NCBI GenBank assembly: GCA_022264855.1
Contig: JABYQU010000008.1
Span: 248,001-312,000 of the forward strand
Source: Lenzites betulinus
Lineage: Eukaryota > Basidiomycota > Agaricomycetes > Polyporales > Polyporaceae
Length of the DNA: 64,000 nucleotides
Reading direction: 5' to 3'
The translations under genes and the position numbers were made by a program. Each line of letters begins with the position of its first letter. The stretch's first letter is position 1. This document shows, piece after piece, positions 23,060 through 35,531 of this stretch. The notes under the pieces were generated by a model. That model saw only the letters and a program-made list of their open reading frames with translations. It searched no databases and was not told where the DNA came from.

Positions 23060-24035
23060 GAGACGCGTCGTGAGGATGGGCAAGGTTCGTTTCGTTGGGC
23101 TTGGATTAGGCTTATGACTAGCGCGGCATATAGTACGTGTATCTTCCCCATACCCCTGCCCTGCAAGAGTCAGCACTGACTATGGCCGCAGATAAATTTG
23201 GCTATGAGACATTTGTAGATGCTACTGTATACCCGATGGGCTGTTAATAACGCACGACATGTCGCGTATCGACACTCGCCGCGTCTTCACCCCTATAGAT
23301 TGGGTTCTGTTTCGTAACGTTGACCGGATCCCTCCAACGGATTCTGAGTTTCGGAAGCGGCCCTCCTAAGCGTGGTATAGTTGTAGCTGGCGTGCAAGGT
23401 GCTGTTCTTGCGCAACTGGGGGACTCATTGAAATGGAATTCGGCAACTTGTGCGCGGGCTTGCGAACTTCAAGCACAAACATGCAATACAAACTGGATGC
23501 GAGCTCGAAGAACTACTCCCATTCACATCATGCATCTCATTAGATGTCACGCATCACGACATTCCCACTAGTCTACAGTCAGTCGACGTCAGGCTCTCTC
23601 GTTGATTCAACGTGTCACCATCAAGGCAGGTCGCGCTCCATTTTCCTTCTGCACCACATCTCGACAATGCAATGAGTGTCTACGCGCATTTTGCAATATT
23701 GTTGTCCACAGCAGCCGTTCCAGCACAGAATGCATGTGTGTACTTCGGGCAGCAGCGTGCGGACAAGCAGGCGTTCCGAACGTAACGTATGGCCGAGGTC
23801 CAACTGTATCAAAGGTTGATGTCTCCGCCCGAAGGGTCTCAAATTCCCATGGGCAACGCTGAAAGGTTTATAAAGCGCGCCCTTACATCGCCGCCGTGTT
23901 CGCACACAGGGATTCGCGCAGTCACTTACCCCATCGGCGGATAACGCGCGCTCAAATAGGCATCACAAGGTACCCAGTACGAGTCACTGTCATTACTGGG
24001 TTAACGCTAAACTGCTACATGACAGTCTGCGTGCC
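23060..24035. other. Intergenic region, no gene recognised
   Basis: Nothing recognised apart from the TATA-like site near 23869 that precedes the carboxypeptidase gene. Confidence 0.5.
23869..23874 (+). promoter_or_regulatory. TATA box
   Basis: tataaa, 162 nt upstream of the start of the first S10 carboxypeptidase. Confidence 0.5.
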
Positions 24036-26296
24036 ATGTATCTCTCCGCCACCTTCGTTCACGTCCTCGTAGGCACGTCGCTCGTCGCCCTTGGGGCGCA
24101 CGCCCAGCCGCGCCACACCACCGGGATCCCAGACCAGCACCCTATGCGGATGCCCGGTGTCGAGGTCGGGACAGGCGCGTTCAGTTCGTACGATGAGGGG
24201 CTCGCGCAGTTCTCGCCCCTCGGGGAGCTATCCGCCCTCTCAGAGCAGGAGTTCACGACACTGGGCCACCCGGCGTTTCCGCGGCACACCGTCCGCGTGA
24301 AGCAGTCCAAGTTCTGTGATGAAGAGGTCCAGTGAGTCTCTGTCTTGCAAAGACTGTGAATAAGACGGGATCTCAATTGATGTACATTTGGTAGGGCATA
24401 CACAGGTTATATTGATATCGAGGCACGTCACTTGTTCTTCTACTTCTTCGAGAGTAGACGCGACCCCGATACGGATGACCTCGTGTTTTGGACGAACGGC
24501 GGTCCAGGCGGCAGCGCTTCCACTGGCCTCTTCGCGGAGCTGGGTAGGTGCAAGCCCACTGATATGGAATTGACGGGGGCGTTTGACTTTGAACGTAACA
24601 GGCCCATGTCGGACGACGAGCCCGAACAGTACCGAGCGCAACCCGTGGTCATGGAATGAACACGCCAACGTATTCTTCGTCGACCAACCTGTGGACGTCG
24701 GGTTCTCGTACGCCGATTACGGGGAGGCTGTGGTGCGCCCACTTCTGCTGGAATCGCCGGTGGTATACTGACGTACTGATCGCATTGGTCCGGATCGCCA
24801 GACGACGACACGCGAGGCAGCGGAGGACATCGCGGCATTTATGGCGATCTTCTTTGAGCATTTCACGAAATTTAAGGGGCGTGCCCTGCACCTTGCGGGA
24901 GAGTCATATGGGGTATGTTTATGATTTGCCGAAGTGTTATGTGGACTAATGGGAGCGTCATGCATGAGTAGGGAAGGTACATCCCCGCGTTCGCTGCTGC
25001 GATATACGACAAGAACGTAGAGCTCGTACAGGCGGGTGTAACGCCGATCAACCTGACCTCTGTCATGATCGGTGCGTTTATATATCAATTGAGGTCATCC
25101 ACACATGTGTTGATTTTGACGTGCGCAATATAGGAAATGGATGCACAGACTTCGCGACGATGTTCACTTCGTACTACGATGCACAATGTGCGGATCCGAC
25201 GTTCCCTCCTATTGCGGATATCGCGTACGTTTGCCGTCCTGCTGGCCGACGTATCTACTGACGTTTGATCTTGTCAGTACATGCGTGAGTATGAAGCAGC
25301 AGGTAAGCCATAGGACTCTTGAAATCGACGCAGGACTTGCCCATATAACGTGCTTTCTATCTGTCTGCTCGATAGATACCCCGATGCCAGAAACGCTTCA
25401 AAGAATCGTGCATCGACCGATTTGATAAAATCGACTGTGACGCGGCAGCAGAATATTGCTTCGCGGCGACGAGTCACTACTTTGTTGGTGAGCATTTTCG
25501 TGAAGAACGATAGTAGGGTAGTATCTCAAAATAATCTAGATCCACCCAAAAACACTTACGACCGCGCGCGACCTTGGTATGCATCACGAAAGGAATCCGT
25601 GTCGCATAGGGCTAAGTTCTTCCCACAGCGCGGGTATGACGGAAATGGAGGAATGTTACCCTATCATGTGGTACGCCATTCCACAACCTCTGTCATCTTC
25701 CATATTCCCCCTCGAAGTCTGACAGTCTCCCCGCAGTCACACGCAGAAGTTCTTGAGCAGCAACGCCACACAAGAACTGCTCGGCGTTGACCCCGCGAAG
25801 CGCGGCCAGTTCGCGCACATCTCCAGAAAGGTGTACGACGCGTTCATGGGTAACAGCGATTGGTTCGGGTGGCCCGCAAACATGTACCTCGCAGCCCTCC
25901 TCGAGCGCGGCGTGCGCGCGCTCGTGTACGTGGGCCAGAGCGACTATATATGCAACTGGGTGCGTTCGAACCATCAGTAGGGGACGTGGTTTTGACGCGT
26001 GCTCATGACATTGAATAGATTGGGAACGATCGGATGACACTGGCACTCGAGTGGACTCAGCAGGAACAATTCCGTGGGCAGCCGCTTGTACCTTGGCTCG
26101 TCGACGGGGAAGCTGCTGGTCTCACACGGAGCGGCGGCGGACTGACCTTTGCGACTATAACTGGAGCAGGACACTTTGTGCGTGTTCCGCCCCTGGTTCG
26201 TGCGGTATGCTGATGACGTCCGAACAGGCTCCGTTCGACAGGCCCGTCCAGTCACTGGAATTAGTGAACAGGTGGCTAGCGCGTGAAGCACTGTGA
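24036..26296 (+). CDS. S10 serine carboxypeptidase, copy 1
   Basis: A gene of about a dozen exons. A signal peptide ([20 protein letters not shown]) leads to a propeptide-like region and then the S10 core: [31 protein letters not shown] (oxyanion region; the usual Gly-x-Ser-Ser is varied), [16 protein letters not shown], the nucleophile motif LAGESYGGRYIP, the acid in [13 protein letters not shown] and the base in GAGHFAPFD near the end. Cysteines after position 300 ([20 protein letters not shown]) match the disulfide loop of carboxypeptidase Y/KEX1-like enzymes. It removes C-terminal residues of peptides in the vacuole or outside the cell. All splice joins tested keep phase, including one (about 24544-24600) that resolves an apparent stop at 24657. 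A related copy lies at 30467. Confidence 0.88.
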
Positions 26297-26543
26297 AGGT
26301 GACGAAATTGTTATCCTGTGTATCGTTGTGGTACCTGCGGTGTCCGGATGCGACCCAAGCTCACGTATTGTGTATCCTGTGTTTCAAACAACTGAGATGC
26401 CTTTTCCCTAGCGTTACTATACATGACGGGACAAAAGAATATATACTTGTCGGGGTGACGCCAGTAACCTTTTCAAAGCGCCTCTTTGTAGATCTTCAGC
26501 GCAAGTACGGGGTCGTCCCAATGCACCTTGACACCAGAACGTT

Positions 26544-27706
26544 TTAAAAAGCAAACGCCATGCGACGGTGGACTGAAGAACTCACGAAGTGGTTGATACC
26601 CGGAATCATTACGAAGTCGATGAATCCACCCCCATGTGCCTTGTTTTCATCTTCCATCTGCCAATGCGCTGCCAGGGAGAACGAGCAAGTGATGTCGCCC
26701 GTAAACGTGGTGATCTTCATCTTGGGAAGCAGCTGCCGGACGTCCGCGTCAAAGCATCCCTTCAGGTAATTCGCGTGGATCTGCGGGGCTGCAAAGACCA
26801 TGAAGTACGTATCAGAAGACGCCCCGGGGTCATACTGGATAGTCCTGCTGATCTGATCAGCGGACATGCTGAAGATCGACGGCGCATGCTCGGTGGAGGG
26901 GACGATGTAAGAGAGAACATCGAGGGAGCGCGTCGACAGGTCGCCATGCTTGAAGTAGGAAGTGATCCATTGCACGAAGAACGGGTTGCGCAGGTCCTCA
27001 GGCATAGTGGTGTCGATGTGGGGCGACCAGATCTTGGGTGGGAGAGGCGTTCCGATCGATGCGGTAGGTGGTTCTGTTATCAGGAAACATGAGTAACACG
27101 ACTAGCTTACGCACACTATAAGGTGCGGTATAACGCACCCTGGAGGATCAGCGCGCGCATCCCGGAAGTCCAACGCGCTTGACCGGCGGAGCTGAGCCTG
27201 TCGACGTTGGCCACGGCAGCAATGGCCATCGCGTTGCCGAGGGACCAGCCGAGGAGTGCGAACCCGCCCCGTTTTCCATCCTCGGAAACGGGGGGCAGGT
27301 TGTGACGTTCGACAAATTTTTCGACGAAAGACGCAATCTCGACGCCGCGTTCGTGGATGAAATCCGCCTTGTCCTGGTCGCTTCCCGTAAGCAGTTTGGA
27401 AGTGTCATTGGGGGTTAAGGGGGTCGAGCCAGGGTAGTCGCGCCTGTTTATGGCGACGAATCGTATGTTGGCGGAACCAGCGTTTGCTATGACACGTTCG
27501 TATATAGCTGCAGAAGACGATAGGACAGAGATTACTACGTATCCTCGATCAAAAGCTCAATAGAGCGACGTACGACTGCTGAAGCACATCCCGTGGACGG
27601 CGAAGATTGTAGCGTAATCTTCTTTGCATTCCAGCGGAACGCCGCTATCGATATATGAAAGTTGTACGCCCTGATCATCGACGTCGAGTACTCGGAGTTG
27701 CATCAT
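26544..27706 (-). CDS. Alpha/beta hydrolase (epoxide hydrolase-like fold)
   Basis: Three exons on the minus strand: about 27706-27574, 27515-27149 and 27081-26544. The N-terminal strand VLDVDDQGVQLSYIDSGVP is typical of the fold; the oxyanion motif is FAVHGMCFSS, the nucleophile elbow LLGWSLGNAMAIA, the probable acid TFTGDITC and the base IPGINHF. RFVAINRRDYPGSTPL is a block seen in fungal hypothetical hydrolases of this type. No signal peptide, so likely cytosolic. The reaction is unknown. It lies tail-to-tail with the first S10 carboxypeptidase. The start at 27706 is the first ATG in frame; an upstream frame (27966-27703, MSRLASELPNHYDHVQ) is in another frame and not joined here. Confidence 0.8.
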
Positions 27707-28545
27707 ACTGTAGAGGAAAGGGAGCTGAGAAGACGATCCCCCCAATGCCGTAGGACCTCGGACTTGTTAAATGCTGTGGTTTGGCAGCCACCAGGTCGTA
27801 TTTGAGACCCCGAAGTGTTGTTCATGTTAGAAATCAAACCTCCTGTTGAACTGCCGTCATAAATCGCAGAGTGTGCATCGCTGGGCGCTGCGCCCATGTC
27901 TGATAGACCGAAGGGACCCTGAACATGATCATAATGGTTAGGAAGTTCAGAAGCAAGGCGCGACATGGGCGAGTGCTTACTAGTCGTGAGTTACATAAAG
28001 ATCTTGACTGGTGTATGGTCACCATGGCATGACACGTTTTGGGGGGAGTAAATATCCGAAGGGATGCGGCCCGTTACGTTGCGATCCAAACGAGACGATG
28101 TCGACATTGCACTGCGCAGTGACTACCTGCCGGACCCTGGGAGAAGTAATTTCTGGTGAGTGAGTGCTCGAGTGTGTGTAGTATCTGGTGAATCAGAAAC
28201 CAGCTAAGCCCTATCACCCATGGTCAACATATCAGGTAGAAAGTAGAAAGTCAGCGCGTGGGAAACGTCCCACGTGTTTCAGAACATTTCTTTGTAGTAA
28301 GAAGAGTGTATCAAAGAACACAGGATCGAACGGTGCCGGTGACAGACTCACTCAGGTGTGTACTACTCAACAGCGAAGTATGCAAGGGGCAGCGCCGGCG
28401 AGGAGGGGGCATGTTTCAGTGATCCGCCAGAGCTCAGCGGCTATATATAATTGTTTGAGCGCGAAGGCATTCCTTGTTCCTCACCATCCCTTCGTTGCAG
28501 CAGAACTACACCACTGCCATCAGCTTGTCAGTCCGTGTAATACTA
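27707..28545. other. Divergent intergenic region
   Basis: 839 nt between outward-facing starts. It carries an 87-codon minus frame (27966-27703) without known motifs, which may be a leader or chance frame, and should hold both promoters. Confidence 0.45.
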
Positions 28546-29751
28546 ATGGCACCCAAGAAGATTTTGGTTCTCCATGGGTAAGCCTGACCGCCGCAGTCCG
28601 AACTCGACCGTCTGCTCATACGTGTCACAGGTACGCCCATAGTGCTGCGTATTTCAGCAAGAAGGTACGTAGACGGAGAAGAGAATGAATCTGAACGATG
28701 CTGACGGTTGTGGTCATAGATCGCAGCGGTTTGTAAAGCATGCGGAGATGATGTCGAATTCGGTAAAGCGATCACGATCACTCATACTAGTGATTTTGTT
28801 ATCATACGTGAGGACTAAAGCTGTTCACAGTCTTCGTAGATGGACCCATTGTCTTGACCCCTGCGGATCTTGGACGACCAGCGGATGATGTCAGTGCAGC
28901 CGATGCAGATGATTCTGATCCCGCGATGGCTCCAAGAGCATGGTGGACGGTCGATGCGCCTAAAACCATAACTGTAGGAATAGAACTATCCATACAGCTC
29001 CTTCGTGATTATCTCATCAAGGACCACTACGATGTTCGTTCTCTCACTCAATATATTGATCAACCTTTGACTCACATCTTCACAGGGCATTCTTGGATTC
29101 AGGTGAGTGCGGTGGGGAAATCCGTCAGATGGCTCGTCCGTTGTTTCATCTGACATTCGCCTTCCAACAGTCAAGGCGCCGCTATGGCAGCCATCATGTC
29201 GACTCTTGTGCGTTCCTCAACTGAATGGTCTACCCACATCTAACATCACATGTTGTGCAGCTCGAGAGACCAGAAGTCTTTCCAGGCGTTCTCGTCGATG
29301 GCAAGCCTCCCCACCCGCCTTTGTTCGTACTCTTCACTACTTCTTCGTCTCAGTGTATTGACTTTGCTGCAGCAAATTCTGCATCACCGTTGCAGGCTAC
29401 AAGCCAAAAAGTCCGCAATGTGATCTCATCTTCAAGCCTACATATTCTACGCCAACTTTGCACATCATCGGACGAAACGACATCGTCATCGTAGAGGAGG
29501 ATTCCCTGAGACTGGTCGCCATAAATACCAACCACCGCGTCGAGTATCACGACGGAGGTGCGTGCTCAGATAAACGCGTCGTTGGTGACTGGCTAATTAT
29601 GCTCCACCGTATAGGTCACTTCATGCCTTCCAAGACCAGCTGGCGGAACTTCCTGAAGGCATACATACAGGATCCCCTCGCGGATATCCCATCGCCTTCC
29701 CCAAAGGTCGCGTCATCCGGTACGGCCACGCCACTGACTTTTGAGTTGTGA
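28546..29751 (+). CDS. FSH1-type serine hydrolase (OVCA2 family)
   Basis: About nine short exons join in phase. The start APKKILVLHGYAHSAAYFSKK is the family's N-terminal strand and oxyanion region, then VFVDGPIVLTPADL, WWTVDAPKTITVGIELS, the nucleophile elbow GILGFSQGAAMAAIM, HPPFKFCITVAGYKPK, the acid in LHIIGRNDIVI and the base in YHDGGHFMPS. FSH proteins are cytosolic serine hydrolases related to human OVCA2, acting on acyl esters; some sit in fungal secondary-metabolite clusters, but no synthase is present here. A donor inside the triplet after HPP (about 29322) and the acceptor near 29374 are needed to keep phase. The protein ends with a Ser/Pro/Thr tail. Confidence 0.88.
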
Positions 29752-30466
29752 CGTCTTAGATCTTAGAGGCAAGTCCCAGTCGTTGGTGAACCTTACTTCT
29801 CTCACTGACCACGGTGTGGAGAAGATGGCATTGTTGTTCTCGATTTATATTCGTGGTTTGTCTATAATATAGATCTTCTCTCTGCGTGTGTGTTCCCTGA
29901 GGGTGACTCCCACACATCTGCTGGGCGTTATGCGTCAAAGCAGTCGCTCACGGCGAATGTTTCTATATTGTCACGCACTTGAAAGAAATCAGAGACCGAG
30001 CCCGCCCATTGCGCATGTAGGAACAGCCGGAGAGCCGAGGCGAGCAGATAAAAACGGGGGCTCGGGGACAAAAACGCGGGCCCGAGGACAAGAACGCTGG
30101 CCCGGGGACGGCGCGGCGAGCGAGGGACCCAAAAGAAGTCTCTGGTCTGCTTTCCTGTGAACTGTGCGGGTGCGCCTTGGCCCATGGGACCGCACGAATG
30201 AGGGCATGTATGTGTATTTGACAATTCGCTCAGATACAAAAACCGCGAACAGTGTTTGAACTTTGATGCTCAACGCGTGGGAGGCATCGCATCATGGACA
30301 AGTGGAAATTCGAAGCGCAGCGCGGACAGGAACCAGGAACCTTGTGGTATCGATTGAAGGGCGCGCGCACGACTATCCTGCTATGTGACGGCCCGAGCTG
30401 CGGGGGCGGAGCCGTCGCTCATATAACCATCCGACGGAAGCATACTCTTTGTGCCCCTGCATAACC
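29752..30466. other. Intergenic region upstream of second carboxypeptidase
   Basis: No gene recognised. Contains the 20-bp triple repeat at 30051-30110 and a TATA-like site catataacc near 30420, about 45 nt before the next start. Confidence 0.5.
30051..30110. repeat. Three imperfect 20-bp tandem repeats
   Basis: Three consecutive 20-nt blocks: aaaacggggg-ctcggggaca, aaaacgcggg-cccgaggaca, agaacgctgg-cccggggacg. They share the period and most positions. Confidence 0.75.
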
Positions 30467-32677
30467 ATGAAGGCCAACTGGTTCATCTCGGTCCTCGTGG
30501 TGACACTGAGCTTGGTTGATACACATGTGGTGGCTACACGCGTACGAGAGTGGTCGCAGCAGCCTCTCACATCCGCCAAGGCTGACAGTCCCTACGCGGA
30601 TTACGACGCAGGCTTGTTTACGCCCGTGGAGGATTTGCATGCGTTGTCTCTAACGGAATTCACGACACTTGACCACCCCGCATTCCCGAGGCACAGTGTG
30701 CGCATCAAACAGTCTTCTTTCTGCGACGAGTCTGTGAGGCAAGTGCAATATTATCAGCGCTTTAAACGTACAGAGCGGCTTACCATGATATATGCAGAGC
30801 TTACACCGGATATATAGATATAGAGGCACGCCATCTCTTCTTCTATTTCTTTGAGAGTAGAAGCGACCCGGATGTCGACGACATCATCTTCTGGACCAAC
30901 GGCGGTCCGGGCAGCTCGTCTTCAGTCGGCCTTTTCATGGAATTGGGTCAGTAACAGACGCTTCCGGTCTCCTCGGGATACGCATAACGCGCATAACGTG
31001 CTGACGTAGCATCCAGGTCCGTGCAGAGTGACAGGTCCCAACGCCACGGAGCCGTTCAAGTACGCTTGGAACACGAATGCGAACATCTTCTTCATCGATC
31101 AGCCGGTAGACGTGGGGTTCTCGTACGCGGAGCATGGCGAGACTGTCGTGAGTGTGCGCGTACACAGCTGGGGAAGCACGAGATAGCTGAGCGGCTCCGG
31201 TGATCACATAGGACAACACAATCGACGCCGCGAAGGACATCGCGCCATTCATGGCGATATTCTTTGAGCACTTTACCAAGTTCAAAGGCAGGGCGCTTCA
31301 CCTTGCGGGCGAATCCTATGCTGTATGAGACGTGAAAGCATCCCGTAGGAGATGAAATCTAACGACGATTATTCAGGGTCGCTACTTGCCAGTGTTTGCA
31401 TCGGCCATCTACGACCAGAACAAGGAACTCGTAGAGCGTGGCGTTACACCTATAAATCTCGAATCGGTCATGATAGGTGAGTCCAAGCTCAAATTGCGCA
31501 TTCGTCCCGAGGTACTTACTATTGGTGAAGGCAACGGCGCGACGGACTGGGTGACATTGTTTGCGTCTTGGTACGCTGCGCGATGCGAGGACCCCCTGTT
31601 TCCGCCTGTGGATGACATCGCGTACGTCGTCTTGAACACTCACAAACACAACTTGCCCTTTTAACCAGGTTAAATTGCAGTACGTGCGTCCACTTGAAGC
31701 AGCTTGTGAGTATAGGTCCAATGCATACGGAGCGTCGATATTACCTCGGCCTGTAGCCATACAAAGTGGCTGATAACGTCCGCCAGGTTCCACGATGCAT
31801 GAAGCGCATGCAGGATTCCTGCGTTGATAAGTTCGACAGGATTGACTGTGCAGAGGCACAAGCATTTTGTTGGCAACTTGGGGACGTATATGTTGGTGAG
31901 CACGCCACACGTAACCCGTATGATCGGACGCGGCCATGGTGAGCGATATGATGCTGTTCGCTTCTCAAACAGATCAATGGAAATGCTGACGAGCAACACA
32001 CCACAGCACGGGAATACCTGAAGCTGATTGTTACCCCGAGACATCGTCAGGTCAACGTTTCTATTTTGATACGGCCTTTGACTCACGTTTTGCTGCTCCA
32101 GATTCATCGAACACTATTTGAGCCGTTCTGACGTACAGGATATACTGGGCGTGGACCCTGCGAAACGAGGCAACTTCAGCAGCGGGTCGCTACTCGTCAA
32201 CGTAGCCTTCATCGGCGGCCTCGACCTGTATTCTTTCCGTGCGGACTATCACCTCGCGGCGCTGCTGGAGCGTGGCGTGCGTGTTTTGATATACGTTGGG
32301 TCGAATGATTGGTCGGCAAACTGGGTGCGTATCACACCTAGTGTGTGGTGATCGTGCGAGGGAGGACTCACTACGCTGAAATTGCAGATGGGAAACGAGA
32401 AGATGACGCTGAATTTGGAATGGTCTAAGAACGCTGCATTCAGGGGCGAATCGCTAAAGGAGTGGTTCGTGGATGGCATCGCTGCTGGAATAACGAGGAG
32501 CGGGGGCGGACTGACTTATGCAACGATCGCCGACGCCGGGCATTTGGTACGTTCGACATTACTGTGCGCGTGGAGTGCCACTCATTTGGCTTTCTTGGGC
32601 GGCTTTAGGCACCATACGACCAGCCGGAACGATCGCTGGAGCTCGCAACCAGATGGCTGGCAAAGAAGGAGCTATGA
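30467..32677 (+). CDS. S10 serine carboxypeptidase, copy 2
   Basis: Signal peptide [20 protein letters not shown], then the same architecture as copy 1: FDxG-like block [35 protein letters not shown] (closer to the S10 consensus than copy 1), [28 protein letters not shown] with the nucleophile Ser, acid in [12 protein letters not shown], base in DAGHLAPYD. The disulfide-loop cysteines are kept ([20 protein letters not shown]). Introns mostly match copy 1, but the 52-nt intron that copy 1 has after the codon for YFV is absent: here the frame reads straight through ([16 protein letters not shown]). One junction near 32049 uses a weak GTCAGG donor. Role is vacuolar or extracellular peptide trimming. 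Whole gene appears intact. Confidence 0.87.
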
Positions 32678-33683
32678 TTAAGTGATGAGGACAGACGGAG
32701 AGCTTCACTCGAGGGTCTTGACATGTGAGACGAGATGCGAGTGCATGGGGTTGTCGTTGAACGTTGAGTCTGGCATCATAGACCGTGGTTGGAACCGTCA
32801 TTTTGGCTGAACTGGGGGAATGTACAGAGTAAGGCAAATGGGCTCATGACGTACCTTGAGAGGTTGAAAGGCCTCGTAATGCGTCCCGGTAAGGGCATAA
32901 TTTATGACTAGCGATCTTGACATCGTCGCCCGTTTGTCACGGTAGAGCCCCTAGTGCACACTTTGCCATGCCAGCCTTCGCCCAAGAGGGTTTCATGTTG
33001 TTTCCGGATAGTAAGAAACGCAGTAAAGGACGACAAAGAGGTAGTTGAATTTATGAAAGATTTATGAAAGCTACTCGAGCTCCAGGTTCGCGTCCAGGTG
33101 CTGGCAATTGAAGGAGCGCGACGCACTCCGGAGGCGCCGAGCGCAACGCGACGCGTGGGCACGTGACCGCGGCGGAAAGGGCACCGCGTAAGCGCTCAGC
33201 GCTCGCCGCTCACCCGTACTGCCATCTCCCACGACGACTCACATTTCGAAGTTTCAACGTAATACACCGACAAGTTTACAATTAACAGACCCTAATGGAA
33301 ACTGAGAGGATATATTTCTCGGTGCTGGAGCAACCGGGTCTGTTGTGCGGCCGCATGGCACCCGAAGGCTTCTGCAGGGACACCATACACGTAAAGTCAG
33401 GAGCCTAAGAGATGCCGTCTTAATCTGACCAGGACCCTCTCTTTATAGAAAATACGAGCAATGATGTGGAGGTGATAACCCAAGGCCACGAAGCAGTATT
33501 CAAAACCCCGTAGCGCCCGGAGTGATATCTATCTTGAATTTATGCAGGGACCCCCTCCGATGTTCGTTAAAAGCACGGCGCATGCGCACATCATGCATGT
33601 TACGTTCAACCCCCCGCACTCGTCTTGACCGCCTCTGCCAGTTTACTCGACACCATCTCATTCGGCTTCCGAAGATCTCAAAA
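32678..33683. other. Intergenic region, no gene recognised
   Basis: No motif-bearing frame. It should contain the promoter of the aldo-keto reductase. Confidence 0.5.
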
Positions 33684-35126
33684 ATGTCTTCTAACGCTCC
33701 CGTTGAATACCGCCAGCTCGGAAAGTCCGGCCTTCGCGTTTCCGTTCCTATCGTATGTACTGCTCGCTCTGCATATGTATCGACATATATGAAGAGTAAT
33801 CATTGTGATCCAGTTTGGAGGAATGACCATCGGTAACCCCAAGTGGAGTGTGAGTACTTGGCTGCGATGAACGACGGTCTCAGCTGTATCTCATCGTCTT
33901 TGATTTGTTAGCCATGGATTCTGGGAGAGGAGAAGGTGTGTGCAAAGTCATGTTATGACACCATACGCTGTGCCGTATACGGTACCACTCACATGTACGA
34001 GGACAGGGACTGGAGCTCTTGAAAGCGGCGTGGGATCTCGGTATAAACACAATCGACACCGCGAACACCTACTCCAATGGTGACTCGGAAAAGCTGATTG
34101 CCACCTTCATCGAAAAGGTACATGTCGCTATCGTGTACTCTGTTGCCGCGCCGAGCACTGAGCCCATACCCAGTACAACATCCCACGAGAGAACCTTGTC
34201 ATCATGACCAAGGCGTTCTTCCTCGTCTCGCAAGACCCTACGGCGCTCACCATGCTCAACCCTGCGCTGAACAACACGCGCGATTTCGTCAACCAGGGCG
34301 GCCTCTCGCGCGCGGCGCTCTTCAACCAGGTCGAGGCGTCCCTCCGCCGCCTGCGCACCCCATACATCGACGTGCTTCAGGTCCACGCTTTCGACCCTAC
34401 GACGCCGCTCGAGGAGACCATGAAGGCGCTCCACGACCTCGTGCAGAGCGGCAAGGTCCGCTACCTCGGCGCATCGAACATGCGGCTGTGGCAGTTTGCG
34501 GAACTGCAGCGTGTCGCGGAGGTGAACGGCTGGACGCAGTTCACGAGCGTGCAAATTGAGTACTCGCTACTCTACCGCGTGGAGGTGCGTCGTGCATGCC
34601 AGCGTCCGATGGCGAAATGTTGGTGCTGACAGCATTGCAGGAGCTCGAGCTGCTCGCGTACTGCAAGTACAAGGGCATCGGCGTCGTCGCGTACTCGCCG
34701 CTCATGGACGGCCATCTCGCGCGCCCGCTCGGCACTGAGACCGCCCGGAGCCAGTCCATTGCAGGGACGCCTTTCGAGAAGCAGCGAAGGGAGTCCGACA
34801 AGAGGGTCATCCAGCGCGTTGAGGAGCTCGCGAACAAGAAGGGCTGGTCGATGACGCAAGTCGCGCTCGCGTGGATCGCCACGAAGGTCACGGCTCCCAT
34901 CTCGGGCGCGAACACGGTGCGTGCTGGGCGCGGCGCATATCGATCGCGAACTGATCAGCATGGTGCATAGGCTGAACGTCTTGCGGAGAGTATCACTACC
35001 GGGAAGACCTTGGCCGACGATGAAATCAAGTTCTTGGAGGAGCTGTGAGTGCATTTTCTCCTCGCTTTGATATACGCTAACATCAGAGTTTCCTATAGTT
35101 ACGAGGTCAGGGGTCCGAGGTGGTGA
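33684..35126 (+). CDS. Aldo-keto reductase
   Basis: About eight exons. The beta-alpha barrel reads VEYRQLGKSGLRVSVP, FGGMTIGNP, the catalytic Asp and Tyr in INTIDTANTYSNGDSE, the catalytic Lys in NLVIMTKAFF, and the catalytic His in YIDVLQVHAFDPTTPLEETM. Later blocks GKVRYLGASNM and VVAYSPLMDGHLARP bind NADPH, as in the yeast Ypr1/Yakc and Tas subgroup. It probably reduces an aldehyde or ketone in the cytosol. The protein ends YEVRGPRW, matching the usual C-terminal loop of the fungal subgroup (Y-x-P-x-x-V-x-G). Small exons carry GNPKWSPWILGEEK and the last nine residues. No biosynthetic partner is adjacent. Confidence 0.92.
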
Positions 35127-35531
35127 TCATTCCGTGTAGGTTGTACGTGCATAGTCACGAAGTCCAAGTGCTGTATTCCAGATAAGCAACTAAGTGCCAT
35201 GAAAGAACTGTCGGAAGTTGTGTCGTTTTTCGGCTAGCTGAGTGCATGGGGCACGCCTTCTGGAATCTGCGTGCAACGGCGAAGTTTCAATCGATGTCTC
35301 GTCCCCCTTTGCAAATTCGGGATTCCCCGCACATACAAGTGTACACGAGCCGAAAAAAGGGGAGATGCTCATGCCTCCGGCACCCAGCTATCTTGAGAAT
35401 GTAACATACATTAAACCGGGTGGACGTGCGAGCGTCATCTGGGGTTCTGCAGACCTCCCAGTGCATTCGGCGCAGCCACGAGTGATTGAACATAATTAAG
35501 TGCACACATGCAGATGTCATTCGCGCCAGGG
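35127..35531. other. Convergent intergenic region
   Basis: About 400 nt between two convergent genes; no gene seen. Confidence 0.55.

Noticed and set aside
24600..24660. Frameshift or stop in S10 copy 1
   Set aside because: An intron with donor gtaggt and acceptor aacag restores the frame into NVFFVDQPV.
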